Positions 9,554-17,196 of a stretch of 28,028 nucleotides of DNA are shown piece after piece. A program made the translations under genes and the position numbers. Origin of the DNA: an uncultured Oscillospiraceae bacterium (GTDB taxonomy: Bacteria > Bacillota_A > Clostridia > Oscillospirales > Oscillospiraceae); the NCBI GenBank assembly GCA_910579155.1, contig CAJTTS010000045.1:1-28028 (forward strand). Reading direction: 5' to 3'. Numbering within the stretch: the stretch's first letter is position 1; the number at the start of each line of letters is the position of its first letter. The notes below the pieces were generated by a model. It saw nothing but the letters and a program-made list of their open reading frames with translations, was not told the DNA's origin and ran no database searches.

Positions 9554-9570
9554 TCTTTTCAAAGAAAAAG
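9554..9570. repeat. Palindromic A/T-rich repeat, copy 2
   Basis: An exact 17-base copy of 9274-9290, immediately after the ahcY stop codon on the minus strand. A repeat of this kind next to gene ends may be an interspersed element of the genome. Confidence 0.6.
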
Positions 9571-9575
9571 CAGGA

Positions 9576-10820
9576 TCACGCATTGGCGCTGTTGAGGTAT
9601 TCCTCCTGCTCGGGGGTCAGCTTGTCGATGGTCAGGCCCAGGGCGGCCAGCTTGGCCCAGCCGATCTGGTCGTCGATCTCAGCGGGGATGTCGTAGAGCT
9701 TTTTCGTCAGCTCATCCTTGTGCTTGACCAGCCACTCCGCCGCCAGGGCCTGGACGGAGAAGGACATGTCCATGATCTCCGCCGGATGGCCGTTGCCGCC
9801 CGCCAGGTTCACCAGGCGGCCCTCGGCCAGCACGTTGAGCACCTTGCCGTCGGCCAGTTTGTAGCCGGTGATGCCCTCGCGCTGCTCCCACTTCTCCACG
9901 GCGTTGTCCTCCAGCCACTTCACGTTGACCTCGCAGTCGAAGTGGCCCGCATTGCTTAGCAGGGCGTTGGGCTTCATCACCGCGAAATGCTCCGGCGTGA
10001 CGACATCTTTACAGCCGGTAACGGTGACGAATACGTCCCCCAGGGGGGCGGCGTCCGCCATGGTCATGACCCGGTAGCCGTTCATGGTGGCGTCCAGGGC
10101 CTTGAAGGGGTCGATCTCGGTGACGATGACGTCGGCGCCCATGCCCGCAGCCCGCAGGGCCACGCCCGCGCCACACCAGCCGTACCCGGCCACCACCACA
10201 GTTTTGCCCGCCACCACCAGGTTGGTCATGTGCATGATGGCGTCCCAGACGGACTGGCCGGTGCCGTATTTGTTGTCGTAGTAGTGCTTGGCCTTGGCGT
10301 CGTTCACCGCCATCATGGGGCAGGGCAGGGTGCCCTCCCGGTCCCGGGCGCGCAGGCGCAGGATGCCGGTGGTGGTCTCCTCGCAGCCGCCGATCAGGCA
10401 GTCGGCGTACTCGCCGCACTTGCCGCTGAGCAGGTTCACCAGGTCGCCGCCGTCGTCGATGACGATGTGGGGGTGGCATTTCAGCGTCTCAATCAGATGG
10501 GCCTCGTACTCCTCGGGGGTGGAGCCGTGCCAGGCGAACACGTTGACGCCCCGGGCGGCCACGCCGGCGGCCACGTCGTCCTGGGTGGACAGGGGGTTAG
10601 AGCCGGTGAGGTACACGTCGGCCCCGCCCGCCTTCATCACCAGGGCCAGGTTGGCGGTTTTGGCCTCCAGGTGGACGGAGACGGCGGCGCGCAGGCCCTT
10701 AAAGGGCTGCTCTTTCACGAAACGGGCCTCGATCTGGGACAGGGCGGGCATGAAATTGCGCACCCAGTCAATTTTGCGGTGGCCGGAGGGAGCCAGGGCG
10801 GGGTCACGGATGATGCTCAT
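9576..10820 (-). CDS. ahcY: Adenosylhomocysteinase
   Basis: This 414-aa NAD-dependent enzyme hydrolyses S-adenosylhomocysteine to adenosine and homocysteine in the methyl cycle. The N-terminal part carries LTGSNPLSTQDDVAA and FAWHGSTPEEY, and the cofactor domain has the Rossmann glycine motif GYGWCGAGVALRAAGMGAD. The end shows LTPEQEEYL in place of the K-x-D-x-Y-R-Y tail of the eukaryotic/E. coli-type long enzymes, as is common in short bacterial and archaeal forms. ATG 10820 has AAAGGAAG seven bases upstream and a good promoter about 40 bases away. It is transcribed alone, convergent with spo0A. Confidence 0.95.
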   Translation of the reverse strand: MSIIRDPALAPSGHRKIDWVRNFMPALSQIEARFVKEQPFKGLRAAVSVHLEAKTANLALVMKAGGADVYLTGSNPLSTQDDVAAGVAARGVNVFAWHGSTPEEYEAHLIETLKCHPHIVIDDGGDLVNLLSGKCGEYADCLIGGCEETTTGILRLRARDREGTLPCPMMAVNDAKAKHYYDNKYGTGQSVWDAIMHMTNLVVAGKTVVVAGYGWCGAGVALRAAGMGADVIVTEIDPFKALDATMNGYRVMTMADAAPLGDVFVTVTGCKDVVTPEHFAVMKPNALLSNAGHFDCEVNVKWLEDNAVEKWEQREGITGYKLADGKVLNVLAEGRLVNLAGGNGHPAEIMDMSFSVQALAAEWLVKHKDELTKKLYDIPAEIDDQIGWAKLAALGLTIDKLTPEQEEYLNSANA

Positions 10821-10860
10821 AATGTAACTTCCTTTCGGATGCAAATTTTTTGGTAGGCAC

Positions 10861-10889
10861 AGTATAACACAGGGCGGGGACGTTTGCAA
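10861..10889 (-). promoter_or_regulatory. Sigma-A promoter of ahcY
   Basis: On the minus strand TTGCAA (10889-10884) and TATACT (10866-10861) are 17 bases apart, 41 bases upstream of the ahcY start codon. Confidence 0.7.
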
Positions 10890-10936
10890 GCGCGCGGTTA
10901 TCTATCCCGGACAGTGGGCTAATAAACTGGCGCTTA

Positions 10937-11269
10937 TCAGTCAAAATACTTCCTCTCTTTGCGCAATAGCAGCCACGAAAGCGCATAGCTGATCCCAACA
11001 ATCACCATAAGGAGGCTGGGAACAGGATCAAATCCGCGGTATAAGTATCCGGCAAAAAGAAAGATGCCAAGCACGCCCGTGAGCGCGGATAAAAGGGAGA
11101 GAATTCCAAATATCGTAAACGCCCATTTTTTACGTTTGTAAATAAAGAACCACAAAACAAGGGTCAGTACCAGGGGCGCTCCAACCGCGCCCCTGGGGAT
11201 TAAAATGATTTTGTCGATCAGAGATACCAGGATATTGAACACCGCAATAGTACAAATTCTTCGATTCAT
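10937..11269 (-). CDS. Small integral membrane protein
   Basis: This protein of about 110 residues has four hydrophobic stretches (IAVFNILVSLI, APLVLTLVLWFFIY, FTIFGILSLLSALTGVLGIFLFAGYL, LLMVIVGISYALSWLLL) separated by short basic loops, and a charged C-terminus. I do not recognise the family. A TTG at 11290 has a better ribosome-binding stretch (AAGGAAA) than ATG 11269, so seven more residues are possible. It follows pncB with fewer than 50 bases between them and is probably co-transcribed. A role in nicotinate uptake would be a guess from context only. Confidence 0.6.
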   Translation of the reverse strand: MNRRICTIAVFNILVSLIDKIILIPRGAVGAPLVLTLVLWFFIYKRKKWAFTIFGILSLLSALTGVLGIFLFAGYLYRGFDPVPSLLMVIVGISYALSWLLLRKERKYFD

Positions 11270-11317
11270 CGTTGTTTTCCGCACAATCAACCGCTTTTCC
11301 TTGCAAGCCCTTTTTTC

Positions 11318-12748
11318 TCAATGCCTCTCCGCCAGCAGCGCGGCCCGCACGTCCCACAGCTTCTGGGACAGGTCCACGTAATAGTTGTGCGGGTACTCGA
11401 AGCGCTTCACCTCGTCCCACAGGCTGTCCACCTCCCGCTGGCAGTGGGCGCGGGATTCCTGGATGGTGGGGATTTTGTACACCAGTTCGCCGCCTTGGAA
11501 GATGGGCACCAGCAGGGCGCGGACGGTGTAGTCGGTAACGGTCTTGCGCTTCCAGGTGGCCTCCGGATCGAACAGCTCCAGAGGCTGGGTGAAATCGGGC
11601 TGCTCGTTGTGGACGCAGATATAATCAGCCATGGCCTTGCCGGTGGCGTTTTCAAAGAGGCGGTACACCTTTTTAAAGTGGGGGATGGTCACCTTTCCGG
11701 CGTTCTCGCTGATCTTGATCTTGGGGATGAGGTTGCCGCCATCGTCCTCGATGGCGGCCAGCTTGTATACGCCGCCGAACACCGGCTCGCTCTTGGAGGT
11801 GATAAGCCGCTCGCCCACGCCGAAGGCATCGATGCGAGCGCCTTGAGTGATGAGGTCCCGGATGATGTACTCGTCCAGAGAGTTGGAGGCCACGATCTTG
11901 ATGCCGGGAAGGCCCGCGTTATCCAGCATCCTCCTGGCCTGCTTGGACAGGTAGGTCAAGTCGCCGGAGTCGATGCGGATGCCGCCGGAGGTGATGCCCA
12001 GCTCCTGGAACACGCGGATGGCGTTGGGCACGCCGGAGTGGAGCACATTGTAGGTGTCCACCAGAAGGGTAGCGGCCTTGGGATAGACCTGGCAGTAGGT
12101 CTTAAAGGCGGTGTACTCGTCGGGGAACATCTGCACCCAGGAGTGGGCCATGGTGCCGGTGGCGGGGGTGCCGTACAGCTCGTCGGCCATGGCGCAGGCG
12201 GTGCCGCCGGCTCCGGCGATATAGCTGGCCCGGGCGCCCAGCAGCGCGCCGTCCGACCCCTGAGCCCGGCGGGAACCGAACTCGGACACCGGGCGGCCCT
12301 CGGCGGCCCGGACGATGCGGTTGGACTTGGTGGCGATGAGGGACTGGTGGTTCAGGGCCAGCAGGAGATAGGTTTCTACAAACTGGGCCTCAATGGCCGG
12401 GGCGCGGACGGTGAGGATGGGTTCCCGGGGGAAGATGGGGGTGCCCTCGGGGACGGCCCAGATGTCGCCGGTGAAGCGGAAGTTCCTCAAATACTCCAGA
12501 AACTCGGAGGAGAAGCATTTTTTGCTCCGCAGGTACTGGATGTCCTCCTCGTCGAAGTGGAGATCCTGGATGTATTGAATGACCTGCGCCAGCCCCGCGG
12601 CGATGGCAAAGCCGCCCCCGTCGGGGACGTTGCGGAAGAACACGTCAAAGTAGCACACGCGGTTCTTCAGACCGGTCTGGAAGTAGCCGTTGCCCATGGT
12701 CAGCTCGTAGAAGTCAAAGAGCATGGTGTAGTTGATATCGCGCTTCAT
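11318..12748 (-). CDS. pncB: Nicotinate phosphoribosyltransferase
   Basis: This 476-aa enzyme of the NAD salvage (Preiss-Handler) pathway joins nicotinate to PRPP with ATP, giving nicotinate mononucleotide. The N-terminal MLFDFYELTMGNGYF, the central EFGSRRAQGSDGALLGARASYIAG and the GIRIDSGDLTYLSKQAR phosphate-binding segment are typical of the long Firmicutes form. The length agrees. ATG 12748 has GGGAGGG nine bases upstream and a good promoter. The palindrome inside that promoter suggests repression by a NAD-related regulator such as NiaR, which is inferred. The small membrane protein downstream is its probable operon partner. Confidence 0.95.
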   Translation of the reverse strand: MKRDINYTMLFDFYELTMGNGYFQTGLKNRVCYFDVFFRNVPDGGGFAIAAGLAQVIQYIQDLHFDEEDIQYLRSKKCFSSEFLEYLRNFRFTGDIWAVPEGTPIFPREPILTVRAPAIEAQFVETYLLLALNHQSLIATKSNRIVRAAEGRPVSEFGSRRAQGSDGALLGARASYIAGAGGTACAMADELYGTPATGTMAHSWVQMFPDEYTAFKTYCQVYPKAATLLVDTYNVLHSGVPNAIRVFQELGITSGGIRIDSGDLTYLSKQARRMLDNAGLPGIKIVASNSLDEYIIRDLITQGARIDAFGVGERLITSKSEPVFGGVYKLAAIEDDGGNLIPKIKISENAGKVTIPHFKKVYRLFENATGKAMADYICVHNEQPDFTQPLELFDPEATWKRKTVTDYTVRALLVPIFQGGELVYKIPTIQESRAHCQREVDSLWDEVKRFEYPHNYYVDLSQKLWDVRAALLAERH

Positions 12749-12781
12749 TTGGAGAATCCCTCCCTCTCTGTTGTGGCTATC

Positions 12782-12810
12782 ATTATATGCTGTCTTGACA
12801 GTAAAATCAA
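12782..12810 (-). promoter_or_regulatory. Promoter of pncB with a palindromic operator in the spacer
   Basis: On the minus strand TTGATT (12810-12805) and TATAAT (12787-12782) are 17 bases apart. Between them lies the perfect palindrome CTGTC-TT-GACAG (12790-12801 on the plus strand), well placed to be an operator. Confidence 0.65.
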
Positions 12811-12822
12811 TCCTAAAATGGG

Positions 12823-12853
12823 AAAAGGGACCGTCCCTGGGGCGGTCCCTTTT
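12823..12853 (-). terminator. Terminator of the rubrerythrin gene
   Basis: AAAAGGGACCG (12823-12833) and CGGTCCCTTTT (12843-12853) pair perfectly, and the minus-strand transcript runs into TTTTCCC. It separates rubrerythrin from the pncB promoter. Confidence 0.7.
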
Positions 12854-12857
12854 TGGT

Positions 12858-13493
12858 TTATTTTCCTGCGGTGTACGGCGCCCAGTCCAGGCGGATGAAA
12901 TAGTCCTGTCCGTGGCGGCAGACGGGGCATGTCTGGGGGGCCAGGGAGGAGGTGATGATTTCCCCGCAGTTCAGGCACATCCACACCGTCTGATGGTTAT
13001 CCTCACCGAACAGCGTGCCCCGCTCCAGCAGATCCGCCATCATGCCGAAGCGGTCGCCGTGGACCTTCTCGATTTTCGCGATAAGCTCGAACTGCCCGCC
13101 GATGAGATCAAAGCCCTCCTCATGGGCGATTTTGGCGAACTGGGCGTAGTCGTGCTCAAACTCCTGGTACTCGTTGTGGCGGGCGGCCTTCAACAAATCC
13201 AGGGTCTTGTCCGACAGATCGACAGGGTAGTTGCCGTCAATGGCGATATTGGCCCCGGCAGAGGGCAGCAGCAGGTCGTAGAACACCTTGGCGTGGGCCT
13301 TTTCCTGGTCGGCGGTGAACTCGAAGACGCGGGCCGCCACCTCAAGCTTTTCCGCCCGGGCGGCGGAGGCGGCGATGGTGTAGCGGTTGCGGGCCTGGCT
13401 CTCGCCGGCGAAGGAGCGCATCAGGTTTTCCCGGGTTTTGCTCTTCATAAAGTCCACGTTGCCTTTGTGGTAGTTTTGATAGGCGTTTGGCAT
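12858..13493 (-). CDS. rbr: Rubrerythrin
   Basis: This 211-aa protein is a non-haem di-iron peroxidase that protects anaerobes from hydrogen peroxide. The ferritin-like domain has iron ligands in GESQARNRY, EFTADQEKAHAKVFY, HNEYQEFEHDYAQFAKIAHEEGF and KIEKVHGDRF. The C-terminal rubredoxin-like domain has the two knuckles CLNCGEI and CPVCRHGQDYF. The first 15 residues (to about MKSKTREN) are an extension beyond the usual start, but ATG 13493 has GGAGGG six bases upstream and is kept. It is a single-gene unit with its own terminator. Confidence 0.95.
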   Translation of the reverse strand: MPNAYQNYHKGNVDFMKSKTRENLMRSFAGESQARNRYTIAASAARAEKLEVAARVFEFTADQEKAHAKVFYDLLLPSAGANIAIDGNYPVDLSDKTLDLLKAARHNEYQEFEHDYAQFAKIAHEEGFDLIGGQFELIAKIEKVHGDRFGMMADLLERGTLFGEDNHQTVWMCLNCGEIITSSLAPQTCPVCRHGQDYFIRLDWAPYTAGK

Positions 13494-13647
13494 ATTATTC
13501 CCTCCAAATGTATTGGTGAAAACAGTATGCCCCGTTTTTCAAAAAAATTGCATGTGCATGATGTTTTGCTCAGTCACCTGTCCGGCCGGTGGGGAATACA
13601 CTGGATTGATGACGAGAGGGCCGGTCGGCCCGGACAGGAGGTTTATC

Positions 13648-14055
13648 ATGCTGCGGGCAAAAAATATTTGGGTAGTGGGGGGCGACCCCCGGCAGGCGGC
13701 GTTGGCGGTCCTGCTGGCCGACGACGGTCACAGCGTGCATACCTACGCCCTGGAGCAGGGGGGAGAGATGAAATGTGAGGCGTCCATGGCCGGGATAGAC
13801 CGGGCGGATTGTGTAATCCTGCCCCTTCCGGCGGCGTGGGCGGACGGGACGCTGAACGCGCCGCTGGCGGCGGAGCGTCATGAGCTGAAGGAAGTGCTGA
13901 ACGCCCTGCGTCCCGGCCAACTTGTATGCGCCGGGATGGCGGGGAGCGATTTGAAGCGGATGGCGGCGTTGCGGGAACTGGTTCTGCGGGACTATTTCGC
14001 ACAGGAGGAATTGGCGGTGATGAACGCAATCCCTGTGGCGTTAGCGGTATGGTAA
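13648..14055 (+). CDS. dpaA: Dipicolinate synthase subunit A, 5' part only (interrupted)
   Basis: The 135-residue ORF matches the N-terminal half of DpaA/SpoVFA, which with subunit B converts the dihydrodipicolinate-pathway intermediate to dipicolinic acid in the sporulating mother cell. The opening IWVVGGDPRQ and the segment RDYFAQEELAVMNAIP align with the Bacillus protein, where the same place reads FERDDIAIYNSIPTVEG. After residue 129 the match stops and four codons later comes TAA, whereas DpaA is normally about 290-300 residues with a second Rossmann domain. The start has AGGAGG six bases upstream. An imperfect inverted repeat (CCTGTCCGG near 13577 with CCGGACAGG near 13632) precedes it. 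The missing half is not in the window. Confidence 0.85.
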   Translation: MLRAKNIWVVGGDPRQAALAVLLADDGHSVHTYALEQGGEMKCEASMAGIDRADCVILPLPAAWADGTLNAPLAAERHELKEVLNALRPGQLVCAGMAGSDLKRMAALRELVLRDYFAQEELAVMNAIPVALAVW

Positions 14056-14073
14056 CAGTGGGGAGAAGGGGGC

Positions 14074-14112
14074 GAATGCCCGGGCAGGGCGATCCCGCTC
14101 GGGCATTCTTTT
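14074..14112. terminator. Bidirectional terminator just inside the element
   Basis: GAATGCCCG (14074-14082) and CGGGCATTC (14100-14108) pair perfectly, with an inner GGG/CCC stem, and TTTT follows. It lies between the broken dpaA and the convergent 466-aa gene. Confidence 0.75.
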
Positions 14113-14115
14113 AGG

Positions 14116-15516
14116 CTAAATCGTCTCGTACAGCCTGTCCACCTCGTCAAGCTCCTTCTGCAATCTGCTTGAAATTTCGCTGTCGATGAACTCCTGCTTG
14201 ACCCGCAGAATGAAGTGGATATCCGTAAACAGGTGAGTGATGGTATTGAGCAGACTGCCAATATCCAGATTTTTGGGATTGGCAGTGATCCCCGCGTGGA
14301 TGATGGTGCTGGTGGAGGCGATGCTGTTGGAGATTAGCAGGATTTTCCGCGTCCTGCACTCAAACAGGTCTTTGTCCTCGCCTTCGGTACAGAACAGCCC
14401 GTGGACGAGGGAGATGACAATATCAAAGAGCTTTGACACGATAAATGATGCGCCCACGATTTTGGCGTCACGGGCAAAGCAAAGGGCATCGTACTGCGAC
14501 CTATAGAGCTTGCTGGCAAAATTTTCGTTGAGGCTGGAGAGAATCGGAACCGGGAGCCCGCATTTTGTGTACTCGTCAGACTTGAAATGCCGTGCCTGGG
14601 CAAAGACTGCCGCAGGGAGGTTGAGAAAGTCATCCTGCACAAGCTGATAGCTCTCCTGAATCATTTGACCAATGGAAACGGGCTCGGGTGTGATAATCAT
14701 TTTAGGCTTTCGAATGACCCGGTAAGAGTTGAAATTGTTCAATGTGATGACATCGGTTAAAATGTTCATGGTGCCGAAAAGCCAGCCCAGGATCGGGTCA
14801 TGGCCCAGGGTGTACATTCGGTGATAGCGCCCGCCCATGTTGATGCCCATGGCCGCCGAGCCCTTTGTAATGTCGTATGGAGGCGTTTGATACAGAATGT
14901 TGATCCAGTGGCCTGTACCATGGCTTTCCAAACGCTTGTCCCGGAATGCGTCATTAGCTTGCCGGTGCGCACGCTCAATGGATTTGTCATTATGGGCCAG
15001 TCTGGTGGCAGGGTCAAAGCTCTCGCCATAGTGGAACATCCCCGCTACATAGGGGAAAATCAGGCTTTTGGCAACTTGCAGGGCGGTGGCGACAGTCAAA
15101 AAAGTTAAGTCCGTAGGGTTGACGATGCTGGTCTTTTCCGCAAAGCGTCTGCGGATTTCGTCTCGCTCGTCAAACGCCGCCTGTATCTCGCGGTCGGACA
15201 TAATATCTTCCAGCATGACAGGGGTGGGGCAATACTCGTTGGCCTGACGGACAATCTCCTCCCAGGGTTCTATTTCGGGCCGGTGCTCCAGGTGCCGGTC
15301 TTTCCCATGTTCGGAAACCTCCTGGGCCAGTTTGCCCACTTCTTTGCCTTTTCCAAGAGATTGCAGTAGTTCCAGGGAGGATGCGATGGCGGCGTCAGCT
15401 TCTTTGCGGGTGGAGGCCATGCCAGAATCATTTTGCAGAGACTTAGAGATGTCCAAATTCATCTTCAATACTTTATTCAAGTCTTTCTCTTGATCGGAGT
15501 ATTTAAAATGGCTCAC
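14116..15516 (-). CDS. Unrecognised 466-aa protein of a three-gene operon
   Basis: I do not recognise this family. The N-terminal third is charged and helical. The middle holds the most motif-like part: a histidine-rich HGTGHWINILYQTPPYD segment near residues 218-234, then RYHRMYTLGHDPILGWLFG, followed by hydrophobic or amphipathic stretches. The last hundred residues are helical (TRKILLISNSIASTSTIIHAGIT, then a charged ELDEVDRLYETI end). The start is GTG 15516, with GGAGGG seven bases upstream. It is the last gene of a minus-strand operon behind two paralogous membrane proteins (21-base gap), so the three probably work together at the membrane. Its position near an element boundary beside an XRE regulator suggests a defence or stabilisation role, as inference only. 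Confidence 0.75.
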   Translation of the reverse strand: MSHFKYSDQEKDLNKVLKMNLDISKSLQNDSGMASTRKEADAAIASSLELLQSLGKGKEVGKLAQEVSEHGKDRHLEHRPEIEPWEEIVRQANEYCPTPVMLEDIMSDREIQAAFDERDEIRRRFAEKTSIVNPTDLTFLTVATALQVAKSLIFPYVAGMFHYGESFDPATRLAHNDKSIERAHRQANDAFRDKRLESHGTGHWINILYQTPPYDITKGSAAMGINMGGRYHRMYTLGHDPILGWLFGTMNILTDVITLNNFNSYRVIRKPKMIITPEPVSIGQMIQESYQLVQDDFLNLPAAVFAQARHFKSDEYTKCGLPVPILSSLNENFASKLYRSQYDALCFARDAKIVGASFIVSKLFDIVISLVHGLFCTEGEDKDLFECRTRKILLISNSIASTSTIIHAGITANPKNLDIGSLLNTITHLFTDIHFILRVKQEFIDSEISSRLQKELDEVDRLYETI

Positions 15517-15537
15517 TGATTTACCCTCCAGAAGGAT

Positions 15538-16083
15538 TCACGCTATTCCCAAGTCATGTTTCAAATCTTTGATGGCGGAATCCAGGAGAATATTGAGGCC
15601 GGTAAGATACTCAATTCTCTCCTTATCCGCGTTGGTTTCAAAGGCCAATACTTTGAGGATCGCCGTCTGTTTTTCAATGGCGTTTTTGTATACTAACTCC
15701 TTTGCCTCATGGAGCTTTTCTTCCTCCGAAGCAGCGCCGATTGCGGCTCCGATTACGCCCAGGATAACAGCAGGGGCCGCCAATACGGCAAGCCCTGCGG
15801 CCATACCGCCGCCGATTAGCCCGCCGGCTGCGGCCAATCCACTGGTGATTCCTACCGCACTTAACCCTACCGTACCGCCAAAATAAAGCCCAGCAAATCC
15901 AAGGGCACCGCCCGCACCCGCACCCAGTGCCCCGGTAATTGCCCCACTGATGGCGGAATCCTCAACCCGCAGCGAGGGATCGTTCAGCACCTTGCCCGCC
16001 TCGTCGATGACGTTCTGCACAGGAACCAGGGCCTCCTGGCTTTGGAATTTCATGTCCTCTTTTTTTGTGATATATTCTCCCAT
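15538..16083 (-). CDS. Glycine-rich membrane protein, paralogue B
   Basis: This 181-aa protein has three parts: a polar N-terminus (KKEDMKFQSQEALVPVQNV), a long Gly/Ala-rich hydrophobic core of about 75 residues with GxxxG-type packing (AAGGLIGGGMAAGLAVLAAP), and a charged helical C-terminus with NADKERIEYLTGLNILLDSAI. It is clearly a paralogue of the gene just upstream. The core loosely recalls the glycine-rich Ifi-6-16/ISG12 type and also pore-forming glycine zippers; I would not assign either. The ATG has GGAGGA nine bases upstream. It is the middle gene of the operon. Confidence 0.75.
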   Translation of the reverse strand: MGEYITKKEDMKFQSQEALVPVQNVIDEAGKVLNDPSLRVEDSAISGAITGALGAGAGGALGFAGLYFGGTVGLSAVGITSGLAAAGGLIGGGMAAGLAVLAAPAVILGVIGAAIGAASEEEKLHEAKELVYKNAIEKQTAILKVLAFETNADKERIEYLTGLNILLDSAIKDLKHDLGIA

Positions 16084-16107
16084 TTTAAGGATTCCTCCAA
16101 TACTTTA

Positions 16108-16674
16108 TCAAGTGCGAATCGCTAAGGCATCTTTGCCCAAATCGTGCTGCAAATCCCGGATAGCGGATTGGAGGAGTATGTTCAAGCTTTGCAGATACTC
16201 AATTCGATCCTTATCCGCATTCGTCTCCTCTTTCAATGCTCTTACAATGGCTGACTGTTTGGCAACAGCGTCTTTGTAAAGGATTTCTTTCGCTTCGCGC
16301 AGCTTTTTGTTCCGTATATGAGAAGCAACACCGATTCCAGCACCGCCTAGCACCACGGCGGGGGCCGCCAATACAGCGAGTCCCGCCGCCATTCCACCGC
16401 CAATCAGTCCGCCGGCTGCGGCCAGTCCGCTGGTGATTCCTGCGGCGCTCAGGCCCACAACAGAGCCGCCGAGGTACAGTCCCGCAAAGCCAATGCCCGC
16501 GCCCAGACCTACGCCCACCGCGCCCGCGAGGGCATCGGCAATCGGAGAATCAGATATCTTTCTTGATTTGTCATTCAATGCCTGGGCCGCTTCGTCAAGC
16601 ACGGTCTGAACTGCTTTCAGTGCATCCTGGCTTTGAAATTTCATATCTTTTTTCTTCTTGACATACTCTCCCAT
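16108..16674 (-). CDS. Glycine-rich membrane protein, paralogue A
   Basis: This 188-aa protein has the same plan as its downstream neighbour: a MGEYVKKKKDMKFQSQDAL start, a Gly/Ala-rich core (ITSGLAAAGGLIGGGMAAGL) and a helical tail (TNADKDRIEYLQSLNILLQSAI). The two differ at many positions but align end to end, so they arose by duplication and have diverged. ATG 16674 is chosen over upstream methionines because AGGAGG lies just before it and because it aligns with the paralogue's start. It is the first gene of the operon, with a good promoter about 85 bases upstream. Function unknown. Confidence 0.75.
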   Translation of the reverse strand: MGEYVKKKKDMKFQSQDALKAVQTVLDEAAQALNDKSRKISDSPIADALAGAVGVGLGAGIGFAGLYLGGSVVGLSAAGITSGLAAAGGLIGGGMAAGLAVLAAPAVVLGGAGIGVASHIRNKKLREAKEILYKDAVAKQSAIVRALKEETNADKDRIEYLQSLNILLQSAIRDLQHDLGKDALAIRT

Positions 16675-16752
16675 AGTCATATCCTCCTGCATTTTTGTGT
16701 AGTATGGAGATTGGGCCAAATCCCGGCTGTGTTGTAGTGGCCTATCATGTTA

Positions 16753-16781
16753 AATATACCCCAAGAGTTCTTAATAGTCAA
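16753..16781 (-). promoter_or_regulatory. Promoter of the three-gene membrane operon
   Basis: On the minus strand TTGACT (16781-16776) and TATATT (16758-16753) are 17 bases apart, upstream of paralogue A. Confidence 0.65.
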
Positions 16782-16800
16782 CCCTGTAAGTTTATTTATA

Positions 16801-16826
16801 ACTACAACTTTCCGGGTTAAACTACA
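16801..16826. promoter_or_regulatory. ACTACA direct repeats, possible XRE operator
   Basis: ACTACA occurs at 16801-16806 and 16821-16826, 20 bases apart, just before the XRE gene. The inverted form TTGTAGT is at 16732-16738, past the other promoter. The same half-site builds the perfect operator of the relB-like gene 1 kb away. Confidence 0.4.
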
Positions 16827-16845
16827 GAAGGAACGGAGGGGTTGA

Positions 16846-17187
16846 ATGGACTGGGGCGCGATTGGAAAGCGAATCCGTACACAGCGGGAGTTTATGGGCT
16901 ACACCCGGGAGCAGTTTGCCGAGCTGCTGGACGTGACGCCCAAGTTCTGCTCGGATATTGAGCTGGGGGTGAAGGGAATGTCCGTCCCAACCCTGTGTAA
17001 AATATCCCGTGCCCTCCGGCTGTCTACGGACTATATTTTATATGGTACGTCCACAGTGGAGGAGAGCAATACCATAGCCCTCATGCTTCAAAGCGCCACA
17101 CCCACGGAGCGGGAGTACGCGGAGCGGCTTCTGCGGACGTTTCTCATGGCAATGGACGCAAAAAAAGATCAGCCAATGGGCGGCTGA
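16846..17187 (+). CDS. XRE-family helix-turn-helix regulator
   Basis: This 113-aa DNA-binding protein has a Cro/CI-type HTH: IGKRIRTQREFMGYTREQFAELLDVTPKFCSDIELGVKGMSVPTLCKISRAL covers about residues 5-56 in the usual five-helix order. The C-terminal half is helical (TPTEREYAERLLRTFLMAM) and may dimerise. The ATG follows GGAGGGG by four bases. It is divergent from the three-gene membrane operon and probably controls that operon and itself. Its last codons are part of a bidirectional terminator shared with the resolvase gene. Confidence 0.88.
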   Translation: MDWGAIGKRIRTQREFMGYTREQFAELLDVTPKFCSDIELGVKGMSVPTLCKISRALRLSTDYILYGTSTVEESNTIALMLQSATPTEREYAERLLRTFLMAMDAKKDQPMGG

Positions 17188-17193
17188 TCTTTT
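17163..17193. terminator. Bidirectional terminator between XRE and resolvase genes
   Basis: AAAAGATCAGCC (17163-17174) and GGCTGATCTTTT (17182-17193) form a perfect 12-bp stem flanked by A and T runs. It overlaps the end of the XRE coding region. Confidence 0.8.
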
Positions 17194-17196
17194 TCT

